Virus record (IMG/VR): IMGVR_UViG_3300027896_000145
Span: 1 to 31,053 of that record
Strand: one strand, 5' to 3'
DNA: 31,053 nucleotides
Origin: a virus
Positions 6,681-15,186 of this stretch are shown here, in pieces. The position numbers and the translations under genes were made by a program. The notes below the pieces were generated by a model. It saw only the letters and a list, made by a program, of their open reading frames with translations, was not told where the DNA came from and did not search any database. Positions within the stretch are counted from its first letter, which is position 1; each line of letters opens with the position of its first letter.

Positions 6681-7487
6681 ATGAATAATAAAAAAAGAAT
6701 CGGTATAGATATTAACGAAGTATTAAGAGCTCTTTGGCAACAGTTTGATACATATTATATGAGTGAATTTGGAGAAGATAATGCTCCAGAAGAATCAGAA
6801 GCTTATACAATGGATTTTTGGAATAAATATCATTGGAAGGATAAGGTGGAAACAATAAAATATTTAAATGAAGACCTTCCAGATAATATATCACCAAAAG
6901 ATTATCAGGTTAATCCTAAAACAGGAGAAGCACCAGTAGATTTTTTAGCATTCAAACCAAAAACAGAAATAATACCAGCACGAGATGTTTATAAAAGATT
7001 TTTATATGAAGATTATTGTTTGGAAATTTTTGGACATTCAAGTATGATGTATAGAAATGAGGATCGTGATATTGAAAAATTTTTTCTTAAATATAAAGAT
7101 CAATTTGAAATTTCTATTATATCAAAAGAAAATTGGTTTACCATATCACCCACTCTTTTCTTTTTAAGTAAAATATCAACTAGAATAAAGAATTTTCATT
7201 TTGTTGAAGAGAATAATGAGATTTGGAATTATGTAGATATTTTAATTACTACCGATCCAGAAAAATTAAATAATGTTCCAGAAGGAAAAGAAGTAATTAA
7301 AATAATCAGACCATTTAATAATGATATTATTAAAAATTTTGAAGCATATAATATTATTGATTTAGTTGAAACATATATTAAAAATGATAAAGGTGAAATT
7401 ATAGAAACAAAACCTAATATTATTTTTGATAATTTAATTGGATATATAGAACCAATAAAATATGATTTTCCAGAAGGAGATTTCTAA
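6681..7487 (+). CDS. HAD-like protein with degenerate active site
   Basis: This 268-residue protein starts KRIGIDINEVLRALW, resembling HAD motif I (DxDx[TV]) of 5'(3')-deoxyribonucleotidase-like enzymes, but with Asn for the second Asp (D10-I-N12). FEISIISK (residues ~142-149) could be motif II with S148 and K149, and VDILITTDPEKL (~185-196) the motif IV region, where the usual paired Asp is not evident. Between motifs I and II is an inserted cap-like region of ~120 residues. The fold assignment is moderately likely, but the catalytic residues look incomplete, so it may be a binding protein or an altered phosphatase. It sits within the non-structural operon. Confidence 0.5.
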   Translation: MNNKKRIGIDINEVLRALWQQFDTYYMSEFGEDNAPEESEAYTMDFWNKYHWKDKVETIKYLNEDLPDNISPKDYQVNPKTGEAPVDFLAFKPKTEIIPARDVYKRFLYEDYCLEIFGHSSMMYRNEDRDIEKFFLKYKDQFEISIISKENWFTISPTLFFLSKISTRIKNFHFVEENNEIWNYVDILITTDPEKLNNVPEGKEVIKIIRPFNNDIIKNFEAYNIIDLVETYIKNDKGEIIETKPNIIFDNLIGYIEPIKYDFPEGDF

Positions 7488-7515
7488 ATTCCAAAAAAAG
7501 AAGAAAAATAATAAA

Positions 7516-7872
7516 ATGAAAATAGGAACTTTAATATTGAATAATAAAAAAATTGAAATATTATTTTTGGAAAATTTGATAATGTCAGAAGTTGAAGTTA
7601 TATCTTCAAGCAAAGAAATTGAAATGAATATTTATAAATTTAATAATATTAAATGGAATTTTTTTATTTTTTATGTAAAAGAAAATTTAAAATTATATTC
7701 TCATGATAATTCAATTATTATTAATAATATATATTTAATTAATTTAAAAATAAACATTCTTGGAGAAAAATATGATGTTCATATAATTAATGGTGAATTA
7801 GAAAATACTGGAAGTGATATGGAGGGTTATAATAGATATAGACTAAATATCATAAATGGGGAATTAATATAA
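7516..7872 (+). CDS. Hypothetical protein
   Basis: An unrecognised 118-residue protein, probably beta-rich, with alternating hydrophobic segments (IGTLILNNKKIEILFLENL) and a repeated INGEL motif near the C-terminus (VHIINGELENTG and LNIINGELI). An in-frame ATG exists at 7462, inside the upstream gene, but it would add a Lys-rich 18-residue tail. I prefer 7516, just after the preceding stop and behind an A-rich leader like the other genes here. Confidence 0.6.
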   Translation: MKIGTLILNNKKIEILFLENLIMSEVEVISSSKEIEMNIYKFNNIKWNFFIFYVKENLKLYSHDNSIIINNIYLINLKINILGEKYDVHIINGELENTGSDMEGYNRYRLNIINGELI

Positions 7873-7881
7873 TAATAAAAA

Positions 7882-8571
7882 ATGAAAAATTTAATAATTA
7901 AAAAATGGAAAGAAATGGGTCTTCTTTCTGGTAATTTAAATGAAAAAGATAAAAAATTATTATCAAATTATTATGAAATTGCCCAAATATATTTAATAAA
8001 TGAGAAAAATATTATTCTCAAAACATTATTTATACCAATAATAAGTAGAATATATAGGGAAACAAAAAATAAAAACATTAATATTAAAGACTTATATATT
8101 AATTTAAAAAATTATATAAAAATACTATATAATAATAAAACAAATATGACATCTGATGAAGAAGCAAAATTAGTTTTTGAATTTACAGAAAAATATATTG
8201 GAAATATTAATAAAGAAAAATATAAAATAGAAAAATGGGGAGAAATAGGATTTTTAAAATTTGTTAAAGTAAAAGATATGTTAAAATTATGTGAATTATA
8301 TAATAAGGCACTTTTTTTATTAGGAAAATATAATTTACATCTTAATGAAAATAGTAGTCAATATAAACAAATATTAATATTTCCTGCAATACAAAAAATA
8401 TATTCTTTAACTAATAAAACGGATATTAATATAGAAGATTTATTAAAAAAATTGACAATCTTTTTTAAAATAAATAAGGGAATAATAGATAAATATCAAC
8501 AATCTATTGATGGTGAAACAGAATTATTAACACAATTTTGTGATGAATATATAGAAAAATTAAAACAATAA
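7882..8571 (+). CDS. Hypothetical protein with two tandem copies of a helical domain
   Basis: This 229-residue protein contains two related halves. Residues ~7-105 begin IKKWKEMGLLSGNLNEKDK and residues ~117-229 begin YKIEKWGEIGFLKFVKVKD. Both contain an F/L-PxIxxIY segment (FIPIISRIY and FPAIQKIY), an NINIxDL segment and an E-L/T-Y-I ending. The domain is helical and of unknown function. A third copy follows at 8586-8986 in a frameshifted gene, so the family has grown by tandem duplication. Confidence 0.65.
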   Translation: MKNLIIKKWKEMGLLSGNLNEKDKKLLSNYYEIAQIYLINEKNIILKTLFIPIISRIYRETKNKNINIKDLYINLKNYIKILYNNKTNMTSDEEAKLVFEFTEKYIGNINKEKYKIEKWGEIGFLKFVKVKDMLKLCELYNKALFLLGKYNLHLNENSSQYKQILIFPAIQKIYSLTNKTDINIEDLLKKLTIFFKINKGIIDKYQQSIDGETELLTQFCDEYIEKLKQ

Positions 8572-8580
8572 AATAAATAA
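8531..8580 (+). repeat. 50-bp direct repeat, copy 1
   Basis: These 50 bases (the last ~13 codons of the 7882-8571 gene, its stop and the following bases) recur at 8946-8995 with one mismatch (T to C). Identity through the stop and into non-coding sequence points to a recent duplication. Confidence 0.75.
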
Positions 8581-8585
8581 TAATT

Positions 8586-8986
8586 ATGGAGAAAAAATCA
8601 AATTTCACTTTTGAAGATGCAATTGCTTTTGTAGGAGAAATAGATTGGATTGAAATGGGTTTAGTTCCCAATGAATTAAATAATCAAGAAAAAAAATATT
8701 ATCTAATTATTATAATGAAGCAATTAAAATATTAAAAGAAAATAATGTTTATATTACTTTTAATATTAATAATTTTAATATCATTGATACATTAGTACTT
8801 CCAGCAATATGTAGAATATATAGATATAACAAATTAAATATTAATATGAAAAATTTAATAAAAGAATTAAAAACTTTCTTTGAAAAAAATAAAACAAAAA
8901 TGGAAGAATTAAATCAATATATTGATATAGAAGCAGAATTACTTGCACAATTCTGTGATGAATATATAGAAAAATTAAAACAATAA
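8586..8986 (+). pseudogene. Frameshifted third copy of the 7882 domain family
   Basis: From ATG 8586 the zero frame gives MEKKSNFTFEDAIAFVGEID and so on, and stops at 8733-8735 after 49 codons. Shifting to the -1 frame at the A8 run (8689-8696) restores homology: ILSNYYNEAIKILKEN, then LVLPAICRIY, NINMKNLIKEL and the shared ending FCDEYIEKLKQ, to a stop at 8984-8986. The intact product would be 133 residues. The zero-frame codons at the run are GAA AAA AAA, so the heptamer A-AAA-AAA is present. Programmed -1 frameshifting, a true inactivating indel, and a homopolymer sequencing error all remain possible. Confidence 0.65.
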
Positions 8987-8995
8987 AATAAATAA
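8946..8995 (+). repeat. 50-bp direct repeat, copy 2
   Basis: This matches 8531-8580 at 49 of 50 positions. It covers the end of the frameshifted gene, its stop and nine further bases. Confidence 0.75.
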
Positions 8996-9003
8996 ACTTT
9001 AAT

Positions 9004-10200
9004 ATGGCAGATATTAGTAAAGAAAAAGAAGAGGCATTAAAAAGAGAACAACTTTCACAACAGGAAAAGGTAAAAGAAGCTTTAAGAAAAATAAGAAGCA
9101 AAGAATCTAAATTTTTGTTCGCTGTAGCACAAACACCTAATCCGGCAGCATCTATATATGAGATATACTTTCATGCAACAGTGGTCAAAAGAATGGGGTA
9201 TAATGTTAAAATTTTGACAGATGTTAGCAACTATGAGATTCCAGATTGGATTGAACCGGAATTAACCAATTTTGAACATATTTCAATGGAAAAATTAAAA
9301 TTAACAGTAGGACCTGAAGACATATTAATTATACCCGAAATATTTTCAAATGTAATGGAAGCGACTAAAAATTTACCATGCATTCGTGTTGGATTTCTAC
9401 AATCAATTGATTATATGTTAAATGCTTTAATTCCCGGAACAGACTGGTCTACATTTGGAATAAATAAGATTATAACAACTTCTGATAATTTAAAAGATAT
9501 TGTTAAAGAATATTTTGGAAAAAATTATGATATTAATATATATAATGTTGGTGTTCCAGATTATTTTGTCCCATCAAAAAAACCTAAAAATTTTATAATT
9601 TCTATTGTAGGTAGAAATACAAATGAGATTGCAAAGGTAGTGAAATTATTTTATGCAAAATATCCGGAATATAGTTTTGTTACTTTTGATACCATGCTTA
9701 CCAATTCAAAACCACCAAAAACAATGCGTAGAATTGATTATGCTAATAGACTAAGTGAAAATTTTGCGGGGGTTTGGATTGATAGAATAGCATCTTTTGG
9801 TACATTTCCAATTGAATGTATGAAATGTAAAACTATTCCAATTGCATTAGTTCCAGATATTATACCAGAGTATCTTATTGATAATGAAGGAAAGATAAAA
9901 GAAAATACGGGTATTTGGACGCAAGATATTTATGCAATTCCTATTCTAATTGGTGATTTAATAACTAAATTTCTTGATGACACTATTGATAATAATGTTT
10001 TTAATGTTATGACTGAAATTGGAGCAAAATATAATCAAAAAGATGCTGAAAGTCAACTTCAAGTAATATACCAAAAATTTTTAAATGAAAGAATTGAATT
10101 ATTTGAAAAAACAATAAAAATAAATGAACCATCAATTGTTGTTGAACCTCCAACCGTCCTTCAAAATAATACCGAAACAACAATAGAAGAACAAAAATAA
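9004..10200 (+). CDS. GT-B (GT4-like) glycosyltransferase
   Basis: This 398-residue protein probably transfers sugar from a nucleotide-sugar donor. Residues ~1-35 are a charged coiled coil. An N-terminal Rossmann-like half follows (SKFLFAVAQTPNPAAS). The C-terminal half has FIISIVGR (~197-203) and SFGTFPIECMKCKTIPI (264-280), which matches the FGxxPxEAMxxGxPV donor-binding motif of GT4-type enzymes with E271 as the conserved acid. The C-terminal tail (~365-398) is Glu/Thr-rich and probably disordered. It is cytoplasmic, with no membrane segment. It precedes a GT-A enzyme by 24 bases, so the two may act in sequence on host surface glycans, virion proteins or modified DNA; the acceptor cannot be told. 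Confidence 0.7.
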   Translation: MADISKEKEEALKREQLSQQEKVKEALRKIRSKESKFLFAVAQTPNPAASIYEIYFHATVVKRMGYNVKILTDVSNYEIPDWIEPELTNFEHISMEKLKLTVGPEDILIIPEIFSNVMEATKNLPCIRVGFLQSIDYMLNALIPGTDWSTFGINKIITTSDNLKDIVKEYFGKNYDINIYNVGVPDYFVPSKKPKNFIISIVGRNTNEIAKVVKLFYAKYPEYSFVTFDTMLTNSKPPKTMRRIDYANRLSENFAGVWIDRIASFGTFPIECMKCKTIPIALVPDIIPEYLIDNEGKIKENTGIWTQDIYAIPILIGDLITKFLDDTIDNNVFNVMTEIGAKYNQKDAESQLQVIYQKFLNERIELFEKTIKINEPSIVVEPPTVLQNNTETTIEEQK

Positions 10201-10224
10201 TTTTAATTAAAAAATAAAAAAGAA

Positions 10225-11052
10225 ATGGATGTAACAGTAATAATTCCCATACACGAATATAATGAAAAAATAGAACAGCAATTAAAAGCAGCAATTACTT
10301 CAGTAGAAAAACAAGAAAATCTCGATAATTTACCTTCAATATTAATAGTATTTGTTAATAAAATAGAATCGGAAATTATAAAATTTAAAGAAAGTTTAAC
10401 AGAAACAAAACTTAATATAAATTTTATTAAAAATGAAGGAAAAACCGACTTTCAAAGTCAAGTAAATTTAGGTGTTGAACAAGTTGGTACTGAATATTTT
10501 TCTGTTTTGGAATTTGATGATGAATATAGTAGTACATATTTTAAAAATGTAAAAGAATATATTGAAGCATACCCGGAAATTGATTTATTTCTACCAATTA
10601 TTATTGAAGTAAATGATAAAAGACAACGATTAAAATTAACAAATGAAACTGTTTGGGCAAGACAATTTGTTGGTGAAAATGGTGAAGTAGGATATTTAAA
10701 TACAAGGGCATTAAATGAATATACTGATTTTAAAACTTGTGGTGCCATATTCAAAAAGGAAGAATTTATTGGAGCTGGAAAATATAAATCTAATATTAAA
10801 TTAACATTTCAATATGAATTTTTATTAAGAATGTTAAATAATGGGTCAAAAATATTTACAATACCAAAAATTGGATATATGCATCTTGCAATAAGGGAAG
10901 GTAGTTTATTTGATTCATATGCAAAAACAATGTCAATGAAAGAAAGAAAATTCTGGTTTGATACTGCAAAAAAAGAATATAATTTTTTTACAGATAGACC
11001 AATTGATATGTCTTTATTACAATTAGCAACTGCTGAATCTGAAAAAAAATAA
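10225..11052 (+). CDS. GT-A family 2-like glycosyltransferase
   Basis: A 275-residue protein with the GT2 start MDVTVIIPIHEYNEKI, the NEGKTDFQSQVNLGVEQVG segment where family 2 enzymes bind the nucleotide, and EFDDEYS (D98, D99) as the metal-binding acidic motif. KTCGAIFKKEEFIGAGKY (~172-190) resembles the acceptor-side segment. No membrane segments are present, so it is a soluble enzyme. It lies between a GT4-like enzyme and the late sigma gene in the non-structural operon, so it is likely made before the virion proteins. Confidence 0.75.
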   Translation: MDVTVIIPIHEYNEKIEQQLKAAITSVEKQENLDNLPSILIVFVNKIESEIIKFKESLTETKLNINFIKNEGKTDFQSQVNLGVEQVGTEYFSVLEFDDEYSSTYFKNVKEYIEAYPEIDLFLPIIIEVNDKRQRLKLTNETVWARQFVGENGEVGYLNTRALNEYTDFKTCGAIFKKEEFIGAGKYKSNIKLTFQYEFLLRMLNNGSKIFTIPKIGYMHLAIREGSLFDSYAKTMSMKERKFWFDTAKKEYNFFTDRPIDMSLLQLATAESEKK

Positions 11053-11079
11053 TTACAATATGTTGTATTATACATATAA

Positions 11080-11856
11080 ATGGGAAGAAGAAAAAAGAAA
11101 AAAATACCAGAAAAAAAAATGTATTTTTCTGATAATGAAGAAAGAGCAGTAATAGATTATATCAATACCAAAAGTATATCAGAAAAACATAGAATATTCA
11201 ATGAAATATTAAGAAAACCATTTAAAAAAATGGTTGAAACTATACTACGAAGATATCCAATACATATAGGAAATTATGATATTACTGAAGTTGAATCAAA
11301 TGCCATGTCTCATTTGGTTGAGCATATGATAAAATACAATCCTGAAAAAATAACAAAATCTGGTAAAAAAGCTCGTGCATTTTCTTATTGCCAAACTATT
11401 ATAAGAAATTATTATAAGGATCATAGTAAAAAAAGTTATAATGAGAAAAAAACTAATTTACCTTGGGAAGATTATGCAGATGATATTGATCAAAAAAAAG
11501 AATATTCCTATCAAATTGAAGAAGAAACTAAAAATGAATTAGAAGAATTAATTCAAATTGTAATAGGTAAAATGAGACTAAAAATTGATGATGATAAATC
11601 ATTAAAGAAAAATGAAGTTATTGTTGGTGAAGCTATTATTAATGTATTAAATAATTGGCATATTTTATTTTTGGAAGAAACAGAAAATGGAAAATATACT
11701 AAGAAAGTAACTAATAATTTTGCAAAAAATAAAATTTTATTATTCTTAAAAGAACAAACCGGATTATCTACTAAAGAAATCAGAATGTCAATGAAACCAT
11801 ATAAAGAAATTTATTATATAGAAAAAACAATATTTTTTAATGAAGAAAATCAATAA
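11080..11856 (+). CDS. Putative late-transcription sigma factor (T4 gp55-like)
   Basis: This 258-residue protein has a very basic start (GRRKKKKIPEKK). Residues ~15-125 look like sigma region 2: FSDNEERAVIDYI, then SNAMSHLVEHMIKYNPEK, then KARAFSYCQTIIRNYYKDH. The last two resemble the T4 gp55 stretches around IKGLHNFDETK and PHAYITQACFNAF. The remainder has no clear sigma region 4, which fits gp55-type factors that bind only a short promoter element. It is the last gene of the 5752-11856 operon, and a GTATTTAT motif begins 16 bases after its stop, so it may drive that promoter class. Assignment is by pattern, without alignment. Confidence 0.6.
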   Translation: MGRRKKKKIPEKKMYFSDNEERAVIDYINTKSISEKHRIFNEILRKPFKKMVETILRRYPIHIGNYDITEVESNAMSHLVEHMIKYNPEKITKSGKKARAFSYCQTIIRNYYKDHSKKSYNEKKTNLPWEDYADDIDQKKEYSYQIEEETKNELEELIQIVIGKMRLKIDDDKSLKKNEVIVGEAIINVLNNWHILFLEETENGKYTKKVTNNFAKNKILLFLKEQTGLSTKEIRMSMKPYKEIYYIEKTIFFNEENQ

Positions 11857-11871
11857 ATAAATTTCAAAATT

Positions 11872-11887
11872 AGTATTTATAATAAAT
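11872..11887 (+). promoter_or_regulatory. GTATTTAT-class late promoter candidate (for 11914 block)
   Basis: AGTATTTATAATAAAT lies 42 bp before the ATG at 11914, between the sigma gene and the virion block. It is the plus-strand equivalent of the copies found in reverse before the minus-strand tail genes. Confidence 0.65.
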
Positions 11888-11913
11888 AACAAAAAGAATT
11901 AAAATTTATTACA

Positions 11914-12288
11914 ATGCCCAGGCCCACAAGACGACTTCTACAATTTAATGAAAAATCAGTAAATGATCTTCTTCAGGAAATCTATAATGATTCTCACAAC
12001 ATTAAAGCAAAAATTGCAAGATTATTTACCAAATGGGAAAAACATGCTAAAGAAGGTGGTGAAATTGCAGCAATAGGAGAATCTATTGTAAAACTTCTTT
12101 TAGCTGAAGCAAAAAATCAAGATCAAAAACTTGTATTATTAAGATATTTAAAAGAAGTAGTTTTTGATAGAGATAAGGCACAAAGTAAAAAAGAAAAAGA
12201 TGAAGATCAAGATGTTACTCCACAAAAGAGAAAAGATTTAATTAGAATGGTAGAAGAAGAATTAGAGAAAAGAGGAAATAAAGAATAA
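11914..12288 (+). CDS. Hypothetical protein, first gene of a late block
   Basis: An unrecognised 124-residue, almost wholly helical, highly charged protein, beginning MPRPTRRLLQFNEKSVNDLL and ending in an acidic/basic Lys-Glu-Asp tail from about residue 85. No membrane segment or catalytic motif. It stands directly behind a GTATTTAT motif and ahead of virion-like genes. A small assembly or packaging factor would fit, but nothing in the sequence decides it. Confidence 0.6.
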   Translation: MPRPTRRLLQFNEKSVNDLLQEIYNDSHNIKAKIARLFTKWEKHAKEGGEIAAIGESIVKLLLAEAKNQDQKLVLLRYLKEVVFDRDKAQSKKEKDEDQDVTPQKRKDLIRMVEEELEKRGNKE

Positions 12289-12296
12289 TATTTTAC

Positions 12297-13607
12297 ATGG
12301 GATTAATAGATGATAAAAAAAATATTTTTACTCAGATTGGTGCATATAATTCAATAAAAGAAAAAGTTAATATACCCGATCTTAATTCTAATTCTATTTC
12401 ATCTATAAACAATACTAAAGAAATTATTCCATATCTTCTTGATTTATTAGTTGTTCTTGTTGGAAGTGAAGTATTGAAAACGCTAATTGGCGAATTAATG
12501 ACTGGATTTATACGAGGTGTTGAACCGGAATTAAAAACGGAATTAAAAAAACAATTTTCTCAATATAATTCAGATCAATTATTATCAAATAATTTTACAT
12601 CAGCAGGATATTCATTAAACATGAAAGATATTGATTTATATGGTAAATTAAAAACTGATCCTGCATCACAGGTTGGTAGTTTATTATATAATAATAAATC
12701 AAATGATTTTGATAATAAATTATATAATTCAATTCTCAATGCTGGAACTGATGTGACTTTTAATAATATGACATTAAATTATAATGATACATTAGATAAA
12801 TTAACAATCAAACCATTAGATGGAAATCAAACTATTGGAAATTTTGTAAATAATTATATAGATGGATTAAATATTATTGATGAAAAACAATTTACTGCAA
12901 GTGTTATTGATAGAATTTTTGGAACAATTACAATTAATCAAAATAAAACATTACAACAAACAATAGCAGAAGAAAAATTAAATAATACAATAGATAAAAT
13001 TATTAATGATAATCAAACTATTGATATTAGTAATGAAGAATTAAGAGATATTGAAAATAACGCAAAAAAAAGAAATTCTGGTATTCAAAATGTTGATCTT
13101 GGTTGTGGCACTTTACGAAATATTCTTACTCTTGATAGTTTACAAAATTTAATTAAAACAACTACAGGTTCAACTGATCCAACAACGGTTGGAAATGCTT
13201 ATATAAACACAGTAATGGGTGGTTTTAATTCATCAAATCCAACACAAGCACAACAAGATAATCAAACAATAAAAGATGGTTTTTTTAAAAAATTAATTAA
13301 ATCAATTGTATCTATTTTAGTTGGAGCAATAACAACACCACCACAAATAAGAGCATTATTAGGAATATTTAGTGGTTTTAAAAATAATGATATTCCAAAT
13401 ATTGGGAATCCTATTAATGATATTAAAAATAACCAAAATTTAATTACATGTCTTTCAAATAAGGTAAAATCTACAATAAATGAATTTATATTCAATTTAG
13501 TAAAAAAAGAATTAATAGCATTAATAATTCCAGTTACTAAAACAATACTAAAGGAAAAAATTAATCAGTATTTAGCAATAATAAGAAGTTTAATATCATT
13601 TACATAA
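12297..13607 (+). CDS. Probable virion/baseplate protein of unknown family
   Basis: A 436-residue protein, Asn/Ile/Thr-rich. A hydrophobic helix occurs near residues 43-62 (IPYLLDLLVVLVGSEVLKTL), and the C-terminal third holds further hydrophobic stretches (LIKSIVSILVGAITTPPQ and LIALIIPVTKTILKE). The middle is polar with NNT/DNQT-rich sequence. I do not recognise the family. The operon position, 8 bases after the 11914 gene and upstream of the OB-fold hub protein, suggests a baseplate or tail component; the hydrophobic segments could be helical packing in an assembly or membrane-contacting. Confidence 0.6.
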   Translation: MGLIDDKKNIFTQIGAYNSIKEKVNIPDLNSNSISSINNTKEIIPYLLDLLVVLVGSEVLKTLIGELMTGFIRGVEPELKTELKKQFSQYNSDQLLSNNFTSAGYSLNMKDIDLYGKLKTDPASQVGSLLYNNKSNDFDNKLYNSILNAGTDVTFNNMTLNYNDTLDKLTIKPLDGNQTIGNFVNNYIDGLNIIDEKQFTASVIDRIFGTITINQNKTLQQTIAEEKLNNTIDKIINDNQTIDISNEELRDIENNAKKRNSGIQNVDLGCGTLRNILTLDSLQNLIKTTTGSTDPTTVGNAYINTVMGGFNSSNPTQAQQDNQTIKDGFFKKLIKSIVSILVGAITTPPQIRALLGIFSGFKNNDIPNIGNPINDIKNNQNLITCLSNKVKSTINEFIFNLVKKELIALIIPVTKTILKEKINQYLAIIRSLISFT

Positions 13608-13632
13608 AATTAAACATTAAAAAACATAAGCC

Positions 13633-14040
13633 ATGACAATCAATTATACTGACATAAATTCAATAATAGCGGGTTTTAATAAAATATTAACTCTACAAAA
13701 TGTTGGAATACCAACAAATATTCCAACACCTTTAATTTTAATCGGAACTCAAAAAAGACCCGGACTTTCACCAGTAAAAATTGCTTCACGAATTATTGCA
13801 AGAAAGGGTGAAGCTGGAATTCCGATTGGTGCATTACCTTCTGGTGGAATTGCACCTGATGAAATAATGGAACGTATAAGAATTGAAGAAATTGTTAGAT
13901 CATTATTAGAAGATGTATTTATACCTGTCGCAGTACCTCCGGGAATTGCATTAACAGCAGCAGGGTCATCAGATTCGGGACCAGTTACAGTATATGGAAG
14001 TACAATAACTTATATTAAAGGTTACGGGATAATTCAATAA
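13633..14040 (+). CDS. Small probable virion protein
   Basis: An unrecognised 135-residue protein. The N-terminal ~50 residues are hydrophobic and Pro-rich (NVGIPTNIPTPLILIGTQ), the middle is helical (EIMERIRIEEIVRSLLEDVF), and the C-terminus is Gly/Ser/Val beta-like (GPVTVYGSTITYIKGYGIIQ). It is followed after a single base by a 72-residue coiled coil and then the OB-fold hub protein, so a baseplate role is likely from context. Confidence 0.6.
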   Translation: MTINYTDINSIIAGFNKILTLQNVGIPTNIPTPLILIGTQKRPGLSPVKIASRIIARKGEAGIPIGALPSGGIAPDEIMERIRIEEIVRSLLEDVFIPVAVPPGIALTAAGSSDSGPVTVYGSTITYIKGYGIIQ

Positions 14041-14041
14041 T

Positions 14042-14260
14042 ATGAACGAAGAATATAAAAATAACACACCAATTGAAATTTTAAAATTTTTAAATGATAT
14101 TAAACAACAACATGATGGAATAAAAAAGGAAATTTTAGATGAAATTATTATTATTGAAGAAAAACAAAAACAAATAGATTTCATGCTTGCAAAACTTGAA
14201 AATTTAGAAGGAAAATATGTTGAATTAATGGAGGTATTAACGGAAAAACAAAACGAATAG
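14042..14260 (+). CDS. Small coiled-coil protein
   Basis: A 72-residue, highly charged, almost entirely helical protein (EILKFLNDIKQQHDGIKKEI, then EEKQKQIDFMLAKLENLE) with heptad-like Ile/Leu spacing. It is probably an oligomeric linker or assembly protein. The TAG stop shares its last G with the GTG start of the next gene, so translation of the two is coupled. Confidence 0.65.
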   Translation: MNEEYKNNTPIEILKFLNDIKQQHDGIKKEILDEIIIIEEKQKQIDFMLAKLENLEGKYVELMEVLTEKQNE

Positions 14261-15141
14261 TGTACGAAAAAAAAACCATATTACAATCAGACCCATATAA
14301 AAGAAATATTAATACTGAAAAAGAAGTAAAAAATATTTATTGGGGACAGGTAATATCTATTAATGATGAAACCGATGGTGGTAGAATACAAGTAAGACTT
14401 CCTGATTTAGATAGTAAAATTTTAAATGAAAACATTCCTTGGGCATATCCTATGTTACCAAAATTTTTTCATCTATATCCCAAAGTAGGTGAAATAGTCA
14501 GAATATTTATTGAGGATACTAAATATCCTCAAAGAAGTAGATTTTGGATGGGTAGTGTCATTTCACAATTACATAAAATAAATTTTGATGCATATTATAC
14601 CGCACTTTCAACCACAAATATTGGTTTAGTTGCACCCGAAAAAGCACCATCAACATATCCTGATGCAAAAGGAGTTTTCCCAGAATTAGAAGATATCGCA
14701 TTAATTGGTAGAGATAACACCGATTTTATATTAAGAGAAAAAGATGTTGAAATAAGAGCAGGGAAACATGAAATTAATAATATTTTATCTTTAAATAAAA
14801 AAAATCCCGCATCTGTTAGATTAACATATGAAGTAACGGGAAGTAGTACTATAAGTAGTTCAATAGTAATGGCAGACCGTATTGGTTTAATTTCACATAG
14901 TGGAAATCCAAAATATAAATTCGGTCAATTAGACCAAAAAGATAGAAATAATATATTTAATACTGGGCATCCTATTGCTCGTGGTGATGTTCTAGTTGAT
15001 GCACTTGAAGTAATACGCAAAGCATTATTACAGCATTTACATCCTTATTCTAACCTGCCTTCAGATAAATCAGGAATTATTATTGATCTTGAAAAAATTG
15101 ATTTTTCACAAATATTACAAAAAAACATAATAACTAATTAA
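14260..15141 (+). CDS. Baseplate hub/spike protein with gp5-type OB fold
   Basis: This 293-residue protein has an N-terminal OB-fold region (residues ~28-105: YWGQVISINDETDGGRIQVR, LPDLDS, WAYPMLPKF, GEIVRIFIED) as at the N-terminus of T4 gp5. There is no lysozyme domain and no long VxGxxxxx beta-helix repeat. The C-terminal segment DVLVDALEVIRKALLQHLHPY resembles endings of hub proteins in other T4-like phages. It should sit at the tail axis joining tube and spike. The start is GTG at 14260, overlapping the upstream TAG by one base; no ATG precedes the OB fold in frame. Confidence 0.7.
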   Translation: MYEKKTILQSDPYKRNINTEKEVKNIYWGQVISINDETDGGRIQVRLPDLDSKILNENIPWAYPMLPKFFHLYPKVGEIVRIFIEDTKYPQRSRFWMGSVISQLHKINFDAYYTALSTTNIGLVAPEKAPSTYPDAKGVFPELEDIALIGRDNTDFILREKDVEIRAGKHEINNILSLNKKNPASVRLTYEVTGSSTISSSIVMADRIGLISHSGNPKYKFGQLDQKDRNNIFNTGHPIARGDVLVDALEVIRKALLQHLHPYSNLPSDKSGIIIDLEKIDFSQILQKNIITN

Positions 15142-15186
15142 TTAAAATTTCTTGATTATTAATATTTTTTAATCTATTTTTGTTTA

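Noticed and set aside
7462-7515. Upstream ATG for the 7516-7872 gene
   Set aside because: It adds a Lys-rich, low-complexity stretch that overlaps the preceding gene; 7516 fits the usual spacing here.
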